Positions 1 through 10,897 of a DNA stretch of 64,000 bases are shown piece after piece. Below the pieces are notes generated by a model. It saw only the letters and a program-made list of their open reading frames with translations. It searched no databases and had not been told where the DNA came from. Position 1 is the stretch's first letter. Every line of letters starts with the position of its first letter. Source of the stretch: Musa acuminata AAA Group (taxonomy: Eukaryota > Streptophyta > Magnoliopsida > Zingiberales > Musaceae); the NCBI RefSeq assembly GCF_036884655.1, contig NC_088348.1, positions 22,309,501 through 22,373,500 on the forward strand, written 5' to 3'. The translations under genes were made by a program, and so were the position numbers.

Positions 1-109
1 CTTTGGAATCCAATTAGGTAAAATTATTTTTGAAACAAATTTTATTTTATTTATTTTGATTTTGAATATCTCTTTTATATCTTATCAATTAATGAGTCAA
101 GTGGGAGAA
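1..109 (+). mobile_element. 3' internal end of a Ty1/copia element with polypurine tract
   Basis: This AT-rich stretch is nearly identical to 645-753, which lies directly upstream of a complete LTR of the same family. It ends in the purine-rich tract AAGTGGGAGAA, the usual plus-strand primer site just before a 3' LTR. The rest of this copy lies left of the window. Confidence 0.7.
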
Positions 110-352
110 TGTTAGATTTTATGGCCCTTTTATAATTGGATAAGATGTATAATATAACTAATTGTATTCCGTTGAAATATTTTTGCGAAGTCCACTTACG
201 GAACGATTCCTTACGAGATAACCTTGATGGGAGGAAATCTCCTAAGGAATCATTCCGGACTTCTATTCTATTGGCAAAAATATTTCAACGGAACCCAATT
301 AGTTATATTATACATCGTATCCAATTATAAAGGGCCACAAAATCTAACATTC
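110..352. repeat. Palindrome made of two head-to-head LTR ends
   Basis: From 110 the sequence is the first about 110 bases of the copia LTR (start TGTTAGATTTTATGG). The second half is the reverse complement of the same LTR end, finishing at 352 with its inverted start. The arms match for nearly their whole length with a small central loop, so the piece could fold into a long hairpin. The left arm lacks about ten bases present in the right. It looks like two LTR termini joined in inverted orientation rather than an independent foldback transposon. Confidence 0.75.
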
Positions 353-753
353 TCTCAAAATCATATCGACGAGAGTATGGCATTTGATGTTTATTTTGAA
401 TAAACATCATATTCAAAATTAAAATAAACATCTAACATTCTTACACTTGGCCCATTAATTTTGTAGCAAACTAATTGTTAGGAAAGACTAACAATGTTGT
501 AGTACATAGAAGGGAGTATGATATTGATGAAATACAACCGCTATGACTCGCATTGATAGTTGGACTTAATATAGTATTATTATGTTTATTTGACTTATTG
601 GCTTATTTTAAAACATGGCCATGTATAAAATGTTTTTCAAAATTCTTTGGAATCCAATTATGTAAAATTATTTTTGAAACAAATTTTATTTTATTTATTT
701 TGATTTTGAATATCTCTTTTATATCTTATCAATTAATGGGCTAAGTGGGAGAA
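353..753 (+). mobile_element. Rearranged copia 3' internal region, PPT at 743-753
   Basis: At 341-356 and again at 431-460 the polypurine tract plus LTR start occur in reverse orientation, separated by a short internal palindrome around 388-410. From about 480 the sequence is the plus-strand 3' internal region of the copia family; the same stretch occurs inverted at about 6890-7030. It ends in a polypurine tract at 743-753 immediately before an LTR. Confidence 0.65.
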
Positions 754-1343
754 TGTTAGATTTTGTGGCCCTTTTATAATTGGATAAGATGTATAATATA
801 ACTAATTGTATTCCGTTCAAATATTTTTACCAATAGAATAGAAGTCGGAACGATTCCTTAGGAGATAACGAGGAAATCTCCTAAGATCTTATCGTAGACC
901 CTCTACTCTCGCCTATAAAAAGACAGGACCTCTAGGGGCTGAGTACATGGCACGTTAGCACGTACACACATACCGACGCAACTCTCTATCTCGGTTGAGG
1001 GATTACAGTTTTCTCCTCAACTCTCTCCCCAATAACCATCAATCTTAGTGGGTCCTATGAAAGGATAGGAAGAGAGGAGAAAGGATCTACTCCTTGCATA
1101 TTCCATAGCGATCTTATATTAAAGATGGTGCTTGCAGCAATCTTGGATTAAAGACGGTGTTTAGATCAAAGACGGTGTTTAGATCAAAGACGGTGCTTAG
1201 CAGATCAAACGGGATCTCTAAACAAATGGAATCGAAAAGTACGCATCGTAATAATTAGATCTATGCATTTGATTCCAATCATAGCATAAAGATTATTTTT
1301 ATAATTTTGATATAGCATAATTATAGTTTTTTTTATGCTTATA
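754..1343 (+). mobile_element. Ty1/copia LTR (complete, 590 bp)
   Basis: The LTR starts TGTTAGATTTTGTGG and ends at about 1343, two bases before a primer-binding site. It holds a TATA-like CCTATAAAAAG at about 912, the probable core promoter. It has a polypurine tract on its left and a primer-binding site on its right, so it is both the 3' LTR of one copy and the 5' LTR of the next. Other copies of the family lie at 6368-6753 (inverted), 7529-7773 and 10713-10897 (inverted). Confidence 0.8.
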
Positions 1344-1345
1344 AT

Positions 1346-1357
1346 TAGTATCAGAGC
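1346..1357 (+). promoter_or_regulatory. Primer-binding site, initiator tRNA-Met type
   Basis: TAGTATCAGAGC differs by one base from TGGTATCAGAGC, the complement of the 3' end of plant initiator tRNA-Met used by most Ty1/copia elements to start reverse transcription. It fixes the right border of the LTR and the plus orientation of the element. Confidence 0.8.
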
Positions 1358-1430
1358 CTAGGTTTTTGAGATCAAATGCATTAGATCTGTTAATTGGTTT
1401 ACGATGTATAAATTATCTTTATTCTCCAAG

Positions 1431-1850
1431 AATTGTTAAGTAGAAAAGGTCATCGTCGACCTCACTGCAAATCTGCGGCTACGCTAGGCAACGTGCGCAA
1501 CGCAGCGCATGCAACCACCGTATGCGGGCATCACAGTGCCCATGTGACGGCCGGTCGCACGTGGGTGGAACCCATCCATGCGACTGCCGCACGCAGGCAG
1601 AGAGCCCCGACGGCGGTCGTGCGTTCGGGTAGGACATGCCTATGCGGTAGCCGCGCGCGAGCAGTGGCAGCCCTGCGGCGGCAATGCCATGGCGGCAGCG
1701 ACCACACGCAAGCTAGAACAGCCGCAAGCAACTGCGCACAAGCGGCGACCGCGCACAGGCAGCCGTGCACAGGCGGCGACCGCTCACAAGCAGTCGTGCC
1801 GTAGGCAACAGCGGCAGCGCCACACACGCAGGCAGCGACGACAGGCAGAT
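1431..1850. other. GC-rich island inside the copia leader
   Basis: About 420 bases rich in GCGGC, GCAGGCAG and GCGCGC words sit abruptly in AT-rich leader. The same island recurs at about 5885-6250 (inverted), 7863-8273 and, truncated, 10540-10710 (inverted). It gives open frames on both strands with biased Arg, Ala, His and Cys content, with no conserved frame between copies. Confidence 0.7.
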
Positions 1851-2419
1851 TAGGGTTTTTTGTCATAATTATGGTTTTTCCCTCGAGGTTAGAGATTTAC
1901 AAATTTTAATTTTACCCTTTGTAAATTTCATAATTTCAATTTATTTTCTATCAACATATTTATGACTTTACCCTTGGGTCTAATTTCTGCCAAATTATAG
2001 TTCTAACATTCATAAATCGCATATTTTCGATTTATATCCTTTTAAATATTTACGATTTTATCAAAATGGAGAAATTTAATTTATATTCTCAATTATAAAA
2101 TTGATAAATATGATTTATTATAATTATGATTAATTTTAATCATGATTATATTTTTGATTATTTGATTGGATTTATTTTTTATTAAAAAAACTATAAGTTA
2201 TGATTTACTTTATAGTTTTCTCATATGAATTATTAATTATTCATGTGGTAAATAAAATCAAAATCCAATTATTTTTCTTGGAATTTTATTTAATTATTTA
2301 CATGTATATATTTGAAATTATGAAATAATATTTATCTTTCACATGAAGGCATGATTTATATGTTATCATGATTATCATATGAGTTTTCTTACTAATTAAT
2401 GTTAAATAATTATTATCAT

Positions 2420-2457
2420 TGTTATTTTATTATTGAACTACTTAACATTAATATTCA

Positions 2458-2499
<42 letters not shown>

Positions 2500-2625
2500 T
2501 ATTATTGAATTGCTTAGCATTAATATTTAATAATTATTATTGTTATTTATTATTGAACTACTTAGCATTAATATTTAATAATTATTATGGTTATTTTATT
2601 ATTAAACTGCTTAACAAAATAAAAA
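2420..2625. repeat. Tandem repeat of about 60 bp with an embedded (ATT)n tract
   Basis: The motif around TTATTATTGAACTACTTAGC and a following TTAATATTTAATAATTATTA recurs about three to four times with a period near 60 bases. The first unit has expanded into a pure ATT microsatellite at about 2457-2499. An inverted counterpart without the microsatellite expansion is at about 9785-9990, so the expansion is specific to this copy. Confidence 0.75.
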
Positions 2626-3072
2626 AAATTTAATGAATATTATTTGTAAATCATCTTCCTAAGTTTTATCTCACTAGTAACTACCAAAATAGCCAAGGAT
2701 GATAAACTTTTGTGATATGAATTACAATAAAAGTTTTATCATTTATAGGATATTTTAAATTTTATTTTATATTATTGCATTAGTCCTGTAGCCACCAAAG
2801 TGACCTAGACTAATGACTTATAAAATAATCAGTCCTAAATAATATTAATGAAATAATATTGATAATGACATATATAATTAGGAGATTTAGATAATATCAA
2901 AAGAGAATCTAATTCAAATAATTATGTGATGGGGTAGGATGATATTGTTTTTTGGATATCCTTGCAGTTTAAGGTTATATACCCAAAGGTAATAATACTA
3001 TTTCACAAGGATGATATCAGTCCTCCATAAATATTCTTGAGTGAACACTAGATATGTCAATATTTTACCCAA

Positions 3073-5556
3073 ATGTGTAATATAAATTATATCAATAGTT
3101 CATCAATTTTTGACAAACTCAAAACATTAATATTGTTTTATATTTTTGTAGTGGTACTTCCGCACATACATTCTTATGCTTCTAGTATCCCTGTACTCTT
3201 TGGATCAAATTATTTAGAATTGTTAGAGCATGTGCAATTCAGTGTATTAGATCTTGATTTAGTATTACTTGTTGAAAAGCTTGCAGACTTGATTGACAAA
3301 AGTACTGTAGAACAAGTTAATGAAATGAAAGCTTGGGAAAGATCTGATAAGCTTAGTTTAATGTTCATAAGAATGAAAATTGTAAATAACATAAAGACTT
3401 CATTACCAATTGCAAATCTACTGATAAGTCATTGGCTGACACATTAATGAAAGAACTGACTACGGCTCAGTATGATGGTACTCGAGGAATTCAAGATCAC
3501 ATCCTCAATATGGCTGACAAAGTTGCCAAACTTAAAATATTAGGCATGAATGTTGATGAGTCTTTCCTCGTGCAATTTATTCTCAATTCTCTTCCTTCTT
3601 AGTTTGGCCCATTCAATATTTACTACAATATAAATAAGGATAAGCGAGACTTGAATAAGTTGACTAGCATGTGTGTTTAGGAAGAATTGAGATTAAGGCA
3701 GGAAAGTTCATATAATATCATGGCTACTACTCAAGGAGCCGGTAATAAGAAAAGAAAATTAAAGCATTATCAATCAAAGTAATTTGTCGGGTCTAGAAAT
3801 GTTAAACGGACTAATGAAAAGAAAGCATTTACTATAAAGTGCTTCTTTTGTGGCAAGAAAGGACACATGAAGAAGGATTGCATTAAACGAAATACTTAGG
3901 TCGAAAAGAAAAGTATCAACTTGACCTTTGTATGTTTCGAACCAAACATTACAGAAGTTCCTTCTAACACTTGGAGGATTAATTCTGGTGCTTTAACTCA
4001 TGTTACAAATAACATGTAGGGATTTCTTTTAATTCGGAAACCAAAATAATATGAAAGATTCATCATTATGGGAAATCATCTTAAAGTGAAATTGATATCA
4101 ATGGGAACTTATCGTCTACACTTAGAGATAGGTCACTTGATGAATCTTATTGACACATGTTATGTCCCTACAATTTCTAGATATTTGGTTTCTCTTTCTA
4201 GAATTGATAAGTTAAGATATTGTCTTTCTTTTGGTAGTGACAAACTCAACATTTTTATGATTCAATAAAAGTTGGTTCTGGAATTCTGTGTGATAGTTTA
4301 TACAGAATTAATTTGGATTTTGAGTTTACAAAGACATTAATAGCCCTACAATCAAGTGTTAGATTGAAACGTAGTTTCAATAATGAAAGATCTTCTATAC
4401 TGTGGCATAGACGATTGGGTAATATCTCCAAGGAAAGAATTGAAAGATTAGTGAAGGATAATATTTTGAAACATTTAGACTTCACTGATTTTGATATTTG
4501 TATAGATTGCATTAAAGGAAAGCAAACTAAACATATAAAGAAAAATGCTACAAGAAATAAAGAACTCCTTGAGATTATTCATACTGATATTTGCGGACCA
4601 CTCCATATTCCTTGTTTTAATGGAGAAAAGTATTTCATCACATTTATAGATGATCTGTCCATATATGGCTATGTTTATCTAATACATGAAAAGTCTCAAG
4701 CCATTGATACTTTTGAAGTATACATAAATGAGGTTGAGAGACAATTAAATAGAAAAGTTAAAATTGTCAGATCTGACAGCGGTGGTGAATTTTATGACAG
4801 ATATGATGGATCTTGTCAGAATATTTGTCATTTTGCTAGATTCATAGAAAGGTTATTTATGCTCAATATGCATTACCAGGTGTGCTATAGTAGAATGATG
4901 TTGCTGAAAGGTGAAATCATACTCTGATGGACATGGTTAGGAGTATGATGAGTTATTATTCTGTACTTGAGTCGATGTGGGGTGAATCTCTTAGTACAAC
5001 TATGTACATCTTGAACAGGGTTCCTAGTAAATCAGTTTCATCGATTCCATTTGAGTTATGGACTGTAGGAAGCCTAGTTTAAGACATTTACATATTTGGG
5101 GGTGTCGATAAGAGTATTTAATCCACATGAAAAGAAATTGGATCCAAGAACTATTTCATGATATTTTATTGTTTATCCAGAAAAATCCAAGGGATACAGA
5201 TTTTATTGCCCTAATCATAGTATGAGAATAGTAGAATCTAGTATTATAAAATTCTTAGAAAATGGCAAAATCAATGGGAGTGAAAAATCTTGAAGGATTA
5301 ATTTTGATATTAAGGAGATTAAAGTTAATTCTCTCATATCATCTCCTATTCTTGAGATTGTTGTTCCTCAAATCAATGAGAGTATTAATGAGGGTGAACA
5401 ACAAAATAATATCGAAGAACACTCACATGATGTTGATGTCGCCGTTGATAATCTTATAGAACAATCACAATTGGCAGATTTGAGAAGATCTCAAAGAAAA
5501 AGGAAACATACCATTTCTGATGATTATGTGGTATATCTATATGAGAAAACTATAAA
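3073..5556 (+). pseudogene. Ty1/copia gag-protease-integrase, decayed and truncated before RT
   Basis: Reading through frame breaks, the domains are in Ty1/copia order. A UBN2-type gag begins near 3160. A zinc knuckle, C-x2-C-x4-H-x4-C, is at 3840-3881. The protease active-site region is near 3972-4000, with Asn (AAT at 3981-3983) where the catalytic Asp should be. A pre-integrase HHCC-like zinc region is at about 4390-4530. The integrase core at 4560-4930 includes a HTDICGP motif and an SDSGGEF motif. Remnants reach the linker before RT near 5460-5555 (a LRRSQRKRKH stretch). RT and RNase H are absent: the sequence switches at 5539-5556 into inverted leader DNA. Several stops and frameshifts mean no polyprotein can be made. 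Confidence 0.85.
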
Positions 5557-6300
5557 ATAAACCATAATTTATAGATTTTTTAAATCAAAATTAAATTCAA
5601 TCAAATAATCAAAAATATAATCATGATTAAAATTAATCATAATTATAATAAATCATATTTATCAATTTTATAATTGAGAATATAAACTAAATTTCTTAAT
5701 TTTGTTCAAACCATAAATATTTGAAAGGATATAAATCGAAAATATGCGATTTATGAATGGTAGAATTGTAATTTGGTAGAAATTAGACTCGAGGGTAAAA
5801 TCATAAATATGTTGACAAAACATAAGCTGAAATTACGAAATTTACAAAGGGCAAAACTATAATTTTACAAAACAAAAAAACCCTAATTTGCCTTCGTCGC
5901 CACGCCTGCGCGTGTGGTGCTGCAATTGCTGCCTACGGCTCGGCTACCTATGCGCGCGACTGCCACTTGTGCGTGGTCGCCGCCTGTGCGCGGCTGCCTG
6001 TGGCTGTTCTAGCCTACTCATGGCCGCTGCCACCACGGCGCTACCATTGCTCGCCCGTCGCTACCGCATAGGCGTGGCCTACCCGCGCGCACGGCCACTG
6101 TCGGGGCTCTCTACTTGCGTGCGGCTGCCACATGGACGAGTTCCACTCGAGAGCAGCAGGCCATCGCATGGGCACTATGATGCATGTGTATAGTGGCTGC
6201 ATGCGTTGCGGTGCGCACGCTGCCCAGCGTAGCCGCAGATTCGCAGCGAGGTCGACGGTGACCATTACTGCTTAGCAATTCATGGAGGATAAAGTTAATT
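5551..6300 (-). mobile_element. Copia leader, inverted copy
   Basis: This is the reverse complement of about 1430-2215, including the GC-rich island at about 5885-6250. It joins the truncated pol of the neighbouring plus-strand copy through an 18-base stretch present in both partners. Confidence 0.75.
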
Positions 6301-6352
6301 TATACATTGTAAACAAATTAACAGATCTAATGCATTTGATTTCAAAAACCTA

Positions 6353-6365
6353 GGCTCTGATACCA
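6353..6365 (-). promoter_or_regulatory. Primer-binding site, minus strand
   Basis: GGCTCTGATACCA is the reverse complement of the initiator tRNA-Met primer-binding site, here a perfect match. It lies between the inverted leader and the inverted LTR and marks a minus-strand element. Confidence 0.85.
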
Positions 6366-6367
6366 AT

Positions 6368-6753
6368 TAAAGCATAAAAAAATCTATAATTATGCTATAT
6401 CAAAATTACATAAATAACTTTTATGCTAGGATTGGAATCAAATGCATAGATCTAATTATTACAATGCGTATCTTTCAATGCCATCTGTTTAGAGATCCCA
6501 TTTGATCTGCTAAGCATTGTCTTTGATCCAAACATCATCTTTAATCCAAGATCGCGATGGAATACGCAATGAGTAGATTCTTTCTCCTCTCTTCCTATCC
6601 TTTCACAGGACCCACTAAGATTGATGGTTATTGGGGAGAGGGTTTAGGGAGAGAGTTGAGGAGAAAACTGTAATCCCTCAACAGAAACAGAGAGAACCCA
6701 ATTAGTTATATTATACATCTTATCCAATTATAAAAGGGCCACAAAATCTAACA
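6368..6753 (-). mobile_element. Copia LTR, inverted, internally deleted (about 386 bp)
   Basis: Its outer end is the reverse complement of the LTR start TGTTAGATTTTGTGG, and the other end abuts the minus-strand primer-binding site. It is about 200 bases shorter than the LTR at 754-1343. The gap is around 6690-6700, where the sequence jumps from the leader-proximal half to the first about 60 bases of the LTR. Confidence 0.75.
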
Positions 6754-7200
6754 TTCTCTCACTTGACCCATTAATTGATAAGATATAAAAGAGATATTCA
6801 AAATCAAAATAAACAAAATAAAATTTGTTTGAAAAATAATTTTACCTAATTAAATTCCAAAGAATTTTGAAAAATATTTTATACATGGCCATGTTTAAAA
6901 ATAAGCCAATAAGTCCAATAAACATAATAATACTATATTAAGTCCAACTATCAATGCGAGTCTTAGTGGTTGTGTTTCATCAATGTCATAGTCCCTTCTA
7001 TATACCATAATATTGTTAGTCTTTCCTAATATAGTCCATAATGACCCATATAATTTGTCTTGTCAAGACAATCATGTTATTACATTCAATCATAATATGT
7101 ATAAATATAAATATAAACAGGATAGTAGAGACAGATAACTTTAATTAAGTAAGAAGAATGTTAATAATAGCATCCACATAAACATGCATCATCATATCCT
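6754..7200 (-). mobile_element. Copia 3' internal region with PPT, minus strand
   Basis: The inverted polypurine tract is at 6754-6765, followed by the reverse complement of the 3' internal region seen at about 480-740. This is the untranslated tail between the RNase H frame to its right and the inverted LTR to its left. Confidence 0.65.
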
Positions 7201-7527
7201 TTATGACTTGCTCATAAGCCTCATTCTAAGAATATGTTCTTTGAATATTTTACACTGTAAGGCTTTTGTCAATGGATCAGCAATCATCATAGTTGTGCTC
7301 AAGTTCTCAATTAACACATGTTGTTTCTGGACTCTTTCTCTAACCACCAAGTACTTTATCTCAATGTGCTTGGAACCACTAGAGTACTTGCCATTCTTAG
7401 AGAAGAAAATTGTCACATTATTATCACAAAATATCTTTAGTGGCCTAGCAATTGAGTTGACCACACCAAGTCCCGAGATAAAATTTTGCAACCATAAAAC
7501 TTGATTTGTGGCCTCAAAGCATACCAA
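7201..7527 (-). pseudogene. Copia RNase H C-terminal fragment
   Basis: The 108-residue open frame matches the C-terminal RNase H region of Ty1/copia polyproteins. It has an aromatic EATNQVLWLQN helix, a CDNNVTIFFSKN strand, a SKHIEIKY segment and a MIADPLTKAL close, all in family order. It is cut at its right end at 7528, where plus-strand LTR sequence begins, so only the last fifth of pol remains. This is the only trace of the RT-RNase H half in the cluster. Confidence 0.85.
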
Positions 7528-7528
7528 A

Positions 7529-7773
7529 AAGAATCTACTCCTTACATATTCCGCAACGATCTTGGATTAAAGATGGTGCTTGTTGTGATCTTGGATTAAA
7601 GACGGTGTTTGGATCAAAGACGGTGCTTAGCAGATCAAACGGGATCTCTAAACAGATGGCATCGAAAGGTACGCATCATAATAATTAGATCTATATATTT
7701 GATTACAATCCTAGCATAAAAGTTATGTCCGTAATTTTGATATAGCATAATTACAGATTTTTTTATGCTTACA
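7529..7773 (+). mobile_element. Copia LTR, 3' part only
   Basis: The sequence matches the last about 260 bases of the LTR at 754-1343, starting in the ATCTACTCCTT region and ending ATGCTTACA just before a primer-binding site. The promoter half is missing because of the junction with the inverted RNase H fragment at 7528. Confidence 0.75.
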
Positions 7774-7775
7774 AT

Positions 7776-7788
7776 TGGTATTAGAGCC
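7776..7788 (+). promoter_or_regulatory. Primer-binding site (one mismatch)
   Basis: TGGTATTAGAGCC lies two bases after the LTR end and matches the initiator tRNA-Met primer-binding site except for a C to T change. Confidence 0.8.
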
Positions 7789-8830
7789 AAGGTTTTTGAG
7801 ATCAAATGCATTAGATTTGTTAATTGGTTTACGACGTATAAACTATCTTTATTCTCCAAGAATTGTTAAGCAGCAAAGGTCACCGTCGACCTCGCTGTGA
7901 ATCTGCGGCTACACTGGGCAGCGTGCGCACCACAACGTATGTAGCCACCGTACACGGGCATCACAGTGCCCATGCGACGGCCGATCGCACGAGGGTGGAA
8001 CCCGTCCATGCGACGACCGGTCGCACGCGGGTGGAACCCGTCCATGCGATGGTTGCACGCAGGTAGAGAGCCTCAGCGGTGGCCATGCGCAAGGGTAGGC
8101 CGCGCCCATGCGGCAGCCGCGCGCGAGCAGTGGTCGCCCCGCGGCGGCAGCGCCGTGGTGGCAGCGGCCGCGCGCAGGCTAGAACAGCCGCAGGCAACCG
8201 CGCATAGGCGGTGGCCGCGCCGTAGGCAGCAGCGGCAGCGCCGCACGCGCAAGCGGCGACGGCGAAGGCAGATTAGGGTTTTTTTTATCATAATTATGGT
8301 TTTGCCCTCGAGGCTAGGGTTTTACAAAATTATAGTTTTGCCCTTTGCAAATTTCATAATTTCAGTTTATGTTCTGTCAACATATTTATGGTTTTACCCT
8401 CGAGTCTAATTTTTGCCAAATTATAGTTTTGTCATTCATAAATGGCATATTTTCGATTTATATCCTTTCAAATATTTACGGTTTTATCAAAATTAAGAAA
8501 TTTAGTTTATATTCTCAATTATAAAATTGATAAATATAATTTATTATAATTATGATTAATTTTAATCATGATTATATTTTTGATTATTTGATCGAATTTA
8601 ATTTTTATTAAAAAAAAGAAACTATAAGTTATGGTTTACTTTATAGTTTTCTCATATGAATTATTGATTATACATGTGGTAAATAAAATCAAAATCTAAT
8701 TATTATTCTTAGAATTTTATTTACTTATTTACATGTATATATTTCAAATTATGAAATAATGTTTACCTTTCACATTAAGGCATGATTTATATGTTATCAT
8801 GATTATCAAATGAGTTTTCTTACTGATTAA
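7789..8830 (+). mobile_element. Copia leader, plus orientation, second copy
   Basis: It aligns with about 1358-2405, including the GC-rich island at about 7863-8273. Within that island a unit near GCATGCGACGGCC is duplicated at about 7971-8050. The copy stops near 8830, where it joins an inverted gag fragment. Confidence 0.7.
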
Positions 8831-9345
8831 TGTTTTAAGTTTTGCAGTTTTGTCAGCCATATTGAGGATGTGATCCTAAATTCCTCGAGTACCATCATAC
8901 TAAACCGTAGTCAGTTCTTTCATTAATATGTCAGCCAATGACTTATCAACATATTTAAATCTATCTTTAATAACCTTTAGATATTCCTTTATGCTAGTTG
9001 CAATCGGTAATGAAATATTTACGTTATTTGCAATTGTCATTCTTATGAATATTAAACTAAGCCTATCAGATCTTTCCCAAGCCTTCATTTCATTAACTTG
9101 TTCTACAGTACATTTATCAGTCAAGTCTGCAGGCTTTTCAACAAGTAATGCTAAATCAAGATCTAATACACCTAGTGTGAATTGCATATACTCTAACCAT
9201 TCTGAATAATTTGATCCAGAGAGTACAGGGACACTAGAAGCATAAGAATGTATATGCGAAAGTACCACTGTAAAAATATATAACAACATTAATGCTTTGA
9301 GTTTGTCAAAAATTGATGAACTATTGATATCATTTATATTACACC
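8831..9345 (-). pseudogene. Copia gag fragment, inverted
   Basis: The minus strand encodes a UBN2-type gag N-terminal half (open frame 9289-8900, 129 residues) closely related to the plus-strand copy at about 3150-3540. It includes the SGSNYSEWLEYMQFTLGVLD segment and a KAWERSDRLSLIFIRMTIAN helix. It ends near 8835, where it meets leader DNA running the other way. No zinc knuckle or pol follows. Confidence 0.8.
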
Positions 9346-10712
9346 TTTGGGTGAAATATTAACATATATAGTGTTCACTCAAGAATATTTATGGAGGACT
9401 GATACCATCCTTTTGGAATAATATTGTTACCTTTGGATATACAACCCTATACTGCAAGGATATCAAAAAATAGTATCATCCTACACCATCACATAATTAT
9501 TTGAATTAGATTCTCTTTTGGGATTATCTAAATCTCCTAATTATATGTGTCATTATCAATATTATTTCCTTAATATCATCTAGGACTAATTATTTTATAA
9601 ATCATTAGTCTATGTCACTTTGGTGACTACAGGACTAACGCAATAATATAAAATAAAATTTAAAATATTCTATAAATGATAAAACTTTTATTGTAATTCA
9701 TATCTCAAAAGTTTATCATCCCAAGCTACTTTGGCAACTACTAGTCAGATAAAACTTAAGGAGATGAATTACAAATAATATTCATCAAATTTTTTTATTT
9801 TGCTAAGCAGTTTAATAATAAAATAATCATAATAATTATTGAACATTAATGCTAAATAGTTCAATAATAAATAACAATAATAATTATTAATTATTAATGC
9901 TAAGTAGTTTGATAATAAATAACAATAATAATTATTGAATATTAATGCTAAGTAGTTCAATAATAAAATAACAACTATACTAATTATTAAACATTACTCG
10001 GTAAGAAAACTCATATGATAATCATGATAACATATAAATCATGTCTTCATGTGAAAGGTAAACATTATTTCATAATTTCAAATATATACATGTAAATAAG
10101 TAAATAAAATTTCAAGAATAATAATTAGATTTTGATTTTATTTACCACATGTAAAATCAATAATTCATATGAGAAAATTATAAAGTAAACCATAACTTAT
10201 AGTTTTTTTTAATAAAAATTAAATCCAATCAAATAATCAATAATATAATCATGATTAAAATTAATCATAATTATAATAAATCACATTTATCAATTTTATA
10301 ATTGAGAATATAAACTAAATTTCTTAATTTTGATAAAATCGTAAATATTTGAAATGAAATAAATCAGAAATATGCTATTTATGAATGGAAAAACTATAAT
10401 TTGATAGAAATTAGATCCGAGGGTAAAACCATAAATATGTTGACATAACATAAATTGAAATTACGAAATTTGCAAAGGTTAAAATTGTAATTTTATAAAA
10501 CCCTAGCCTTGAGGGCAAAACCATAATTATGCCAAAAAACCCTAACCTGCCTTCGTCGTCGTCGCCTGTGCGTGCGACGCTACCACTACTGCCTACGACG
10601 CGGTTGCCTATGCGCGCGACCACCGCCTGTGCGCAGTTGTTCTAGCCTGCGCGCGGCCGTTGCCGCCACGGCACTACCGTCGCATTAGCGTGGCCTACTC
10701 GAGCACACAGTC
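9346..10712 (-). mobile_element. Copia leader, inverted, with truncated GC-rich island
   Basis: This is the reverse complement of the region from before gag to the GC-rich island. It includes the 60-bp tandem repeat (about 9785-9990) and the beginning of the island (10540-10710). There is no primer-binding site: the island jumps directly to the middle of an LTR at about 10713, so a deletion removed the leader start and the LTR end. Confidence 0.7.
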
Positions 10713-10897
10713 TCTAGAGGTCCTGCTTTTTTATAGGTGAGAACAGAGGATCTACGATAAGATCTTAGAAGATTTCCTCCCATCAATGTTATCTCCTAAG
10801 GAATCATTCCGTAAGTGAACTTCTATTCTATTAGTAAAAATATTTCAACGGAACCCAATTAATTATATTATACATCTTATTCAATTATAAAAGGACC
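10713..10897 (-). mobile_element. Copia LTR, inverted 5' part
   Basis: It is the reverse complement of the first about 185 bases of the LTR, from the CCTATAAAAAG promoter segment to the LTR start, which is cut within ACAAAATCT at 10897. It is the right border of the copia cluster. Confidence 0.7.

Larger units (their letters stand above)
1358..3072 (+). mobile_element. Copia untranslated leader, plus orientation
   Basis: The stretch between primer-binding site and gag has no convincing coding sequence. It has a GC-rich part (1431-1850), then very AT-rich DNA with a tandem repeat (2420-2625). Inverted or direct copies occur at 5551-6300, 7789-8830 and 9346-10712, which defines it as part of this element family. 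The Arg/Ala/His-rich open frames in the GC-rich part are in several frames at once and look like compositional artefacts. Confidence 0.7.

Noticed and set aside
1433..1866. Arg/Ala/His-rich open frames on both strands (also 5888-6265 and 7863-8409)
   Set aside because: GC-rich repeat content of the copia leader opens several frames at once; the frame is not conserved between copies.
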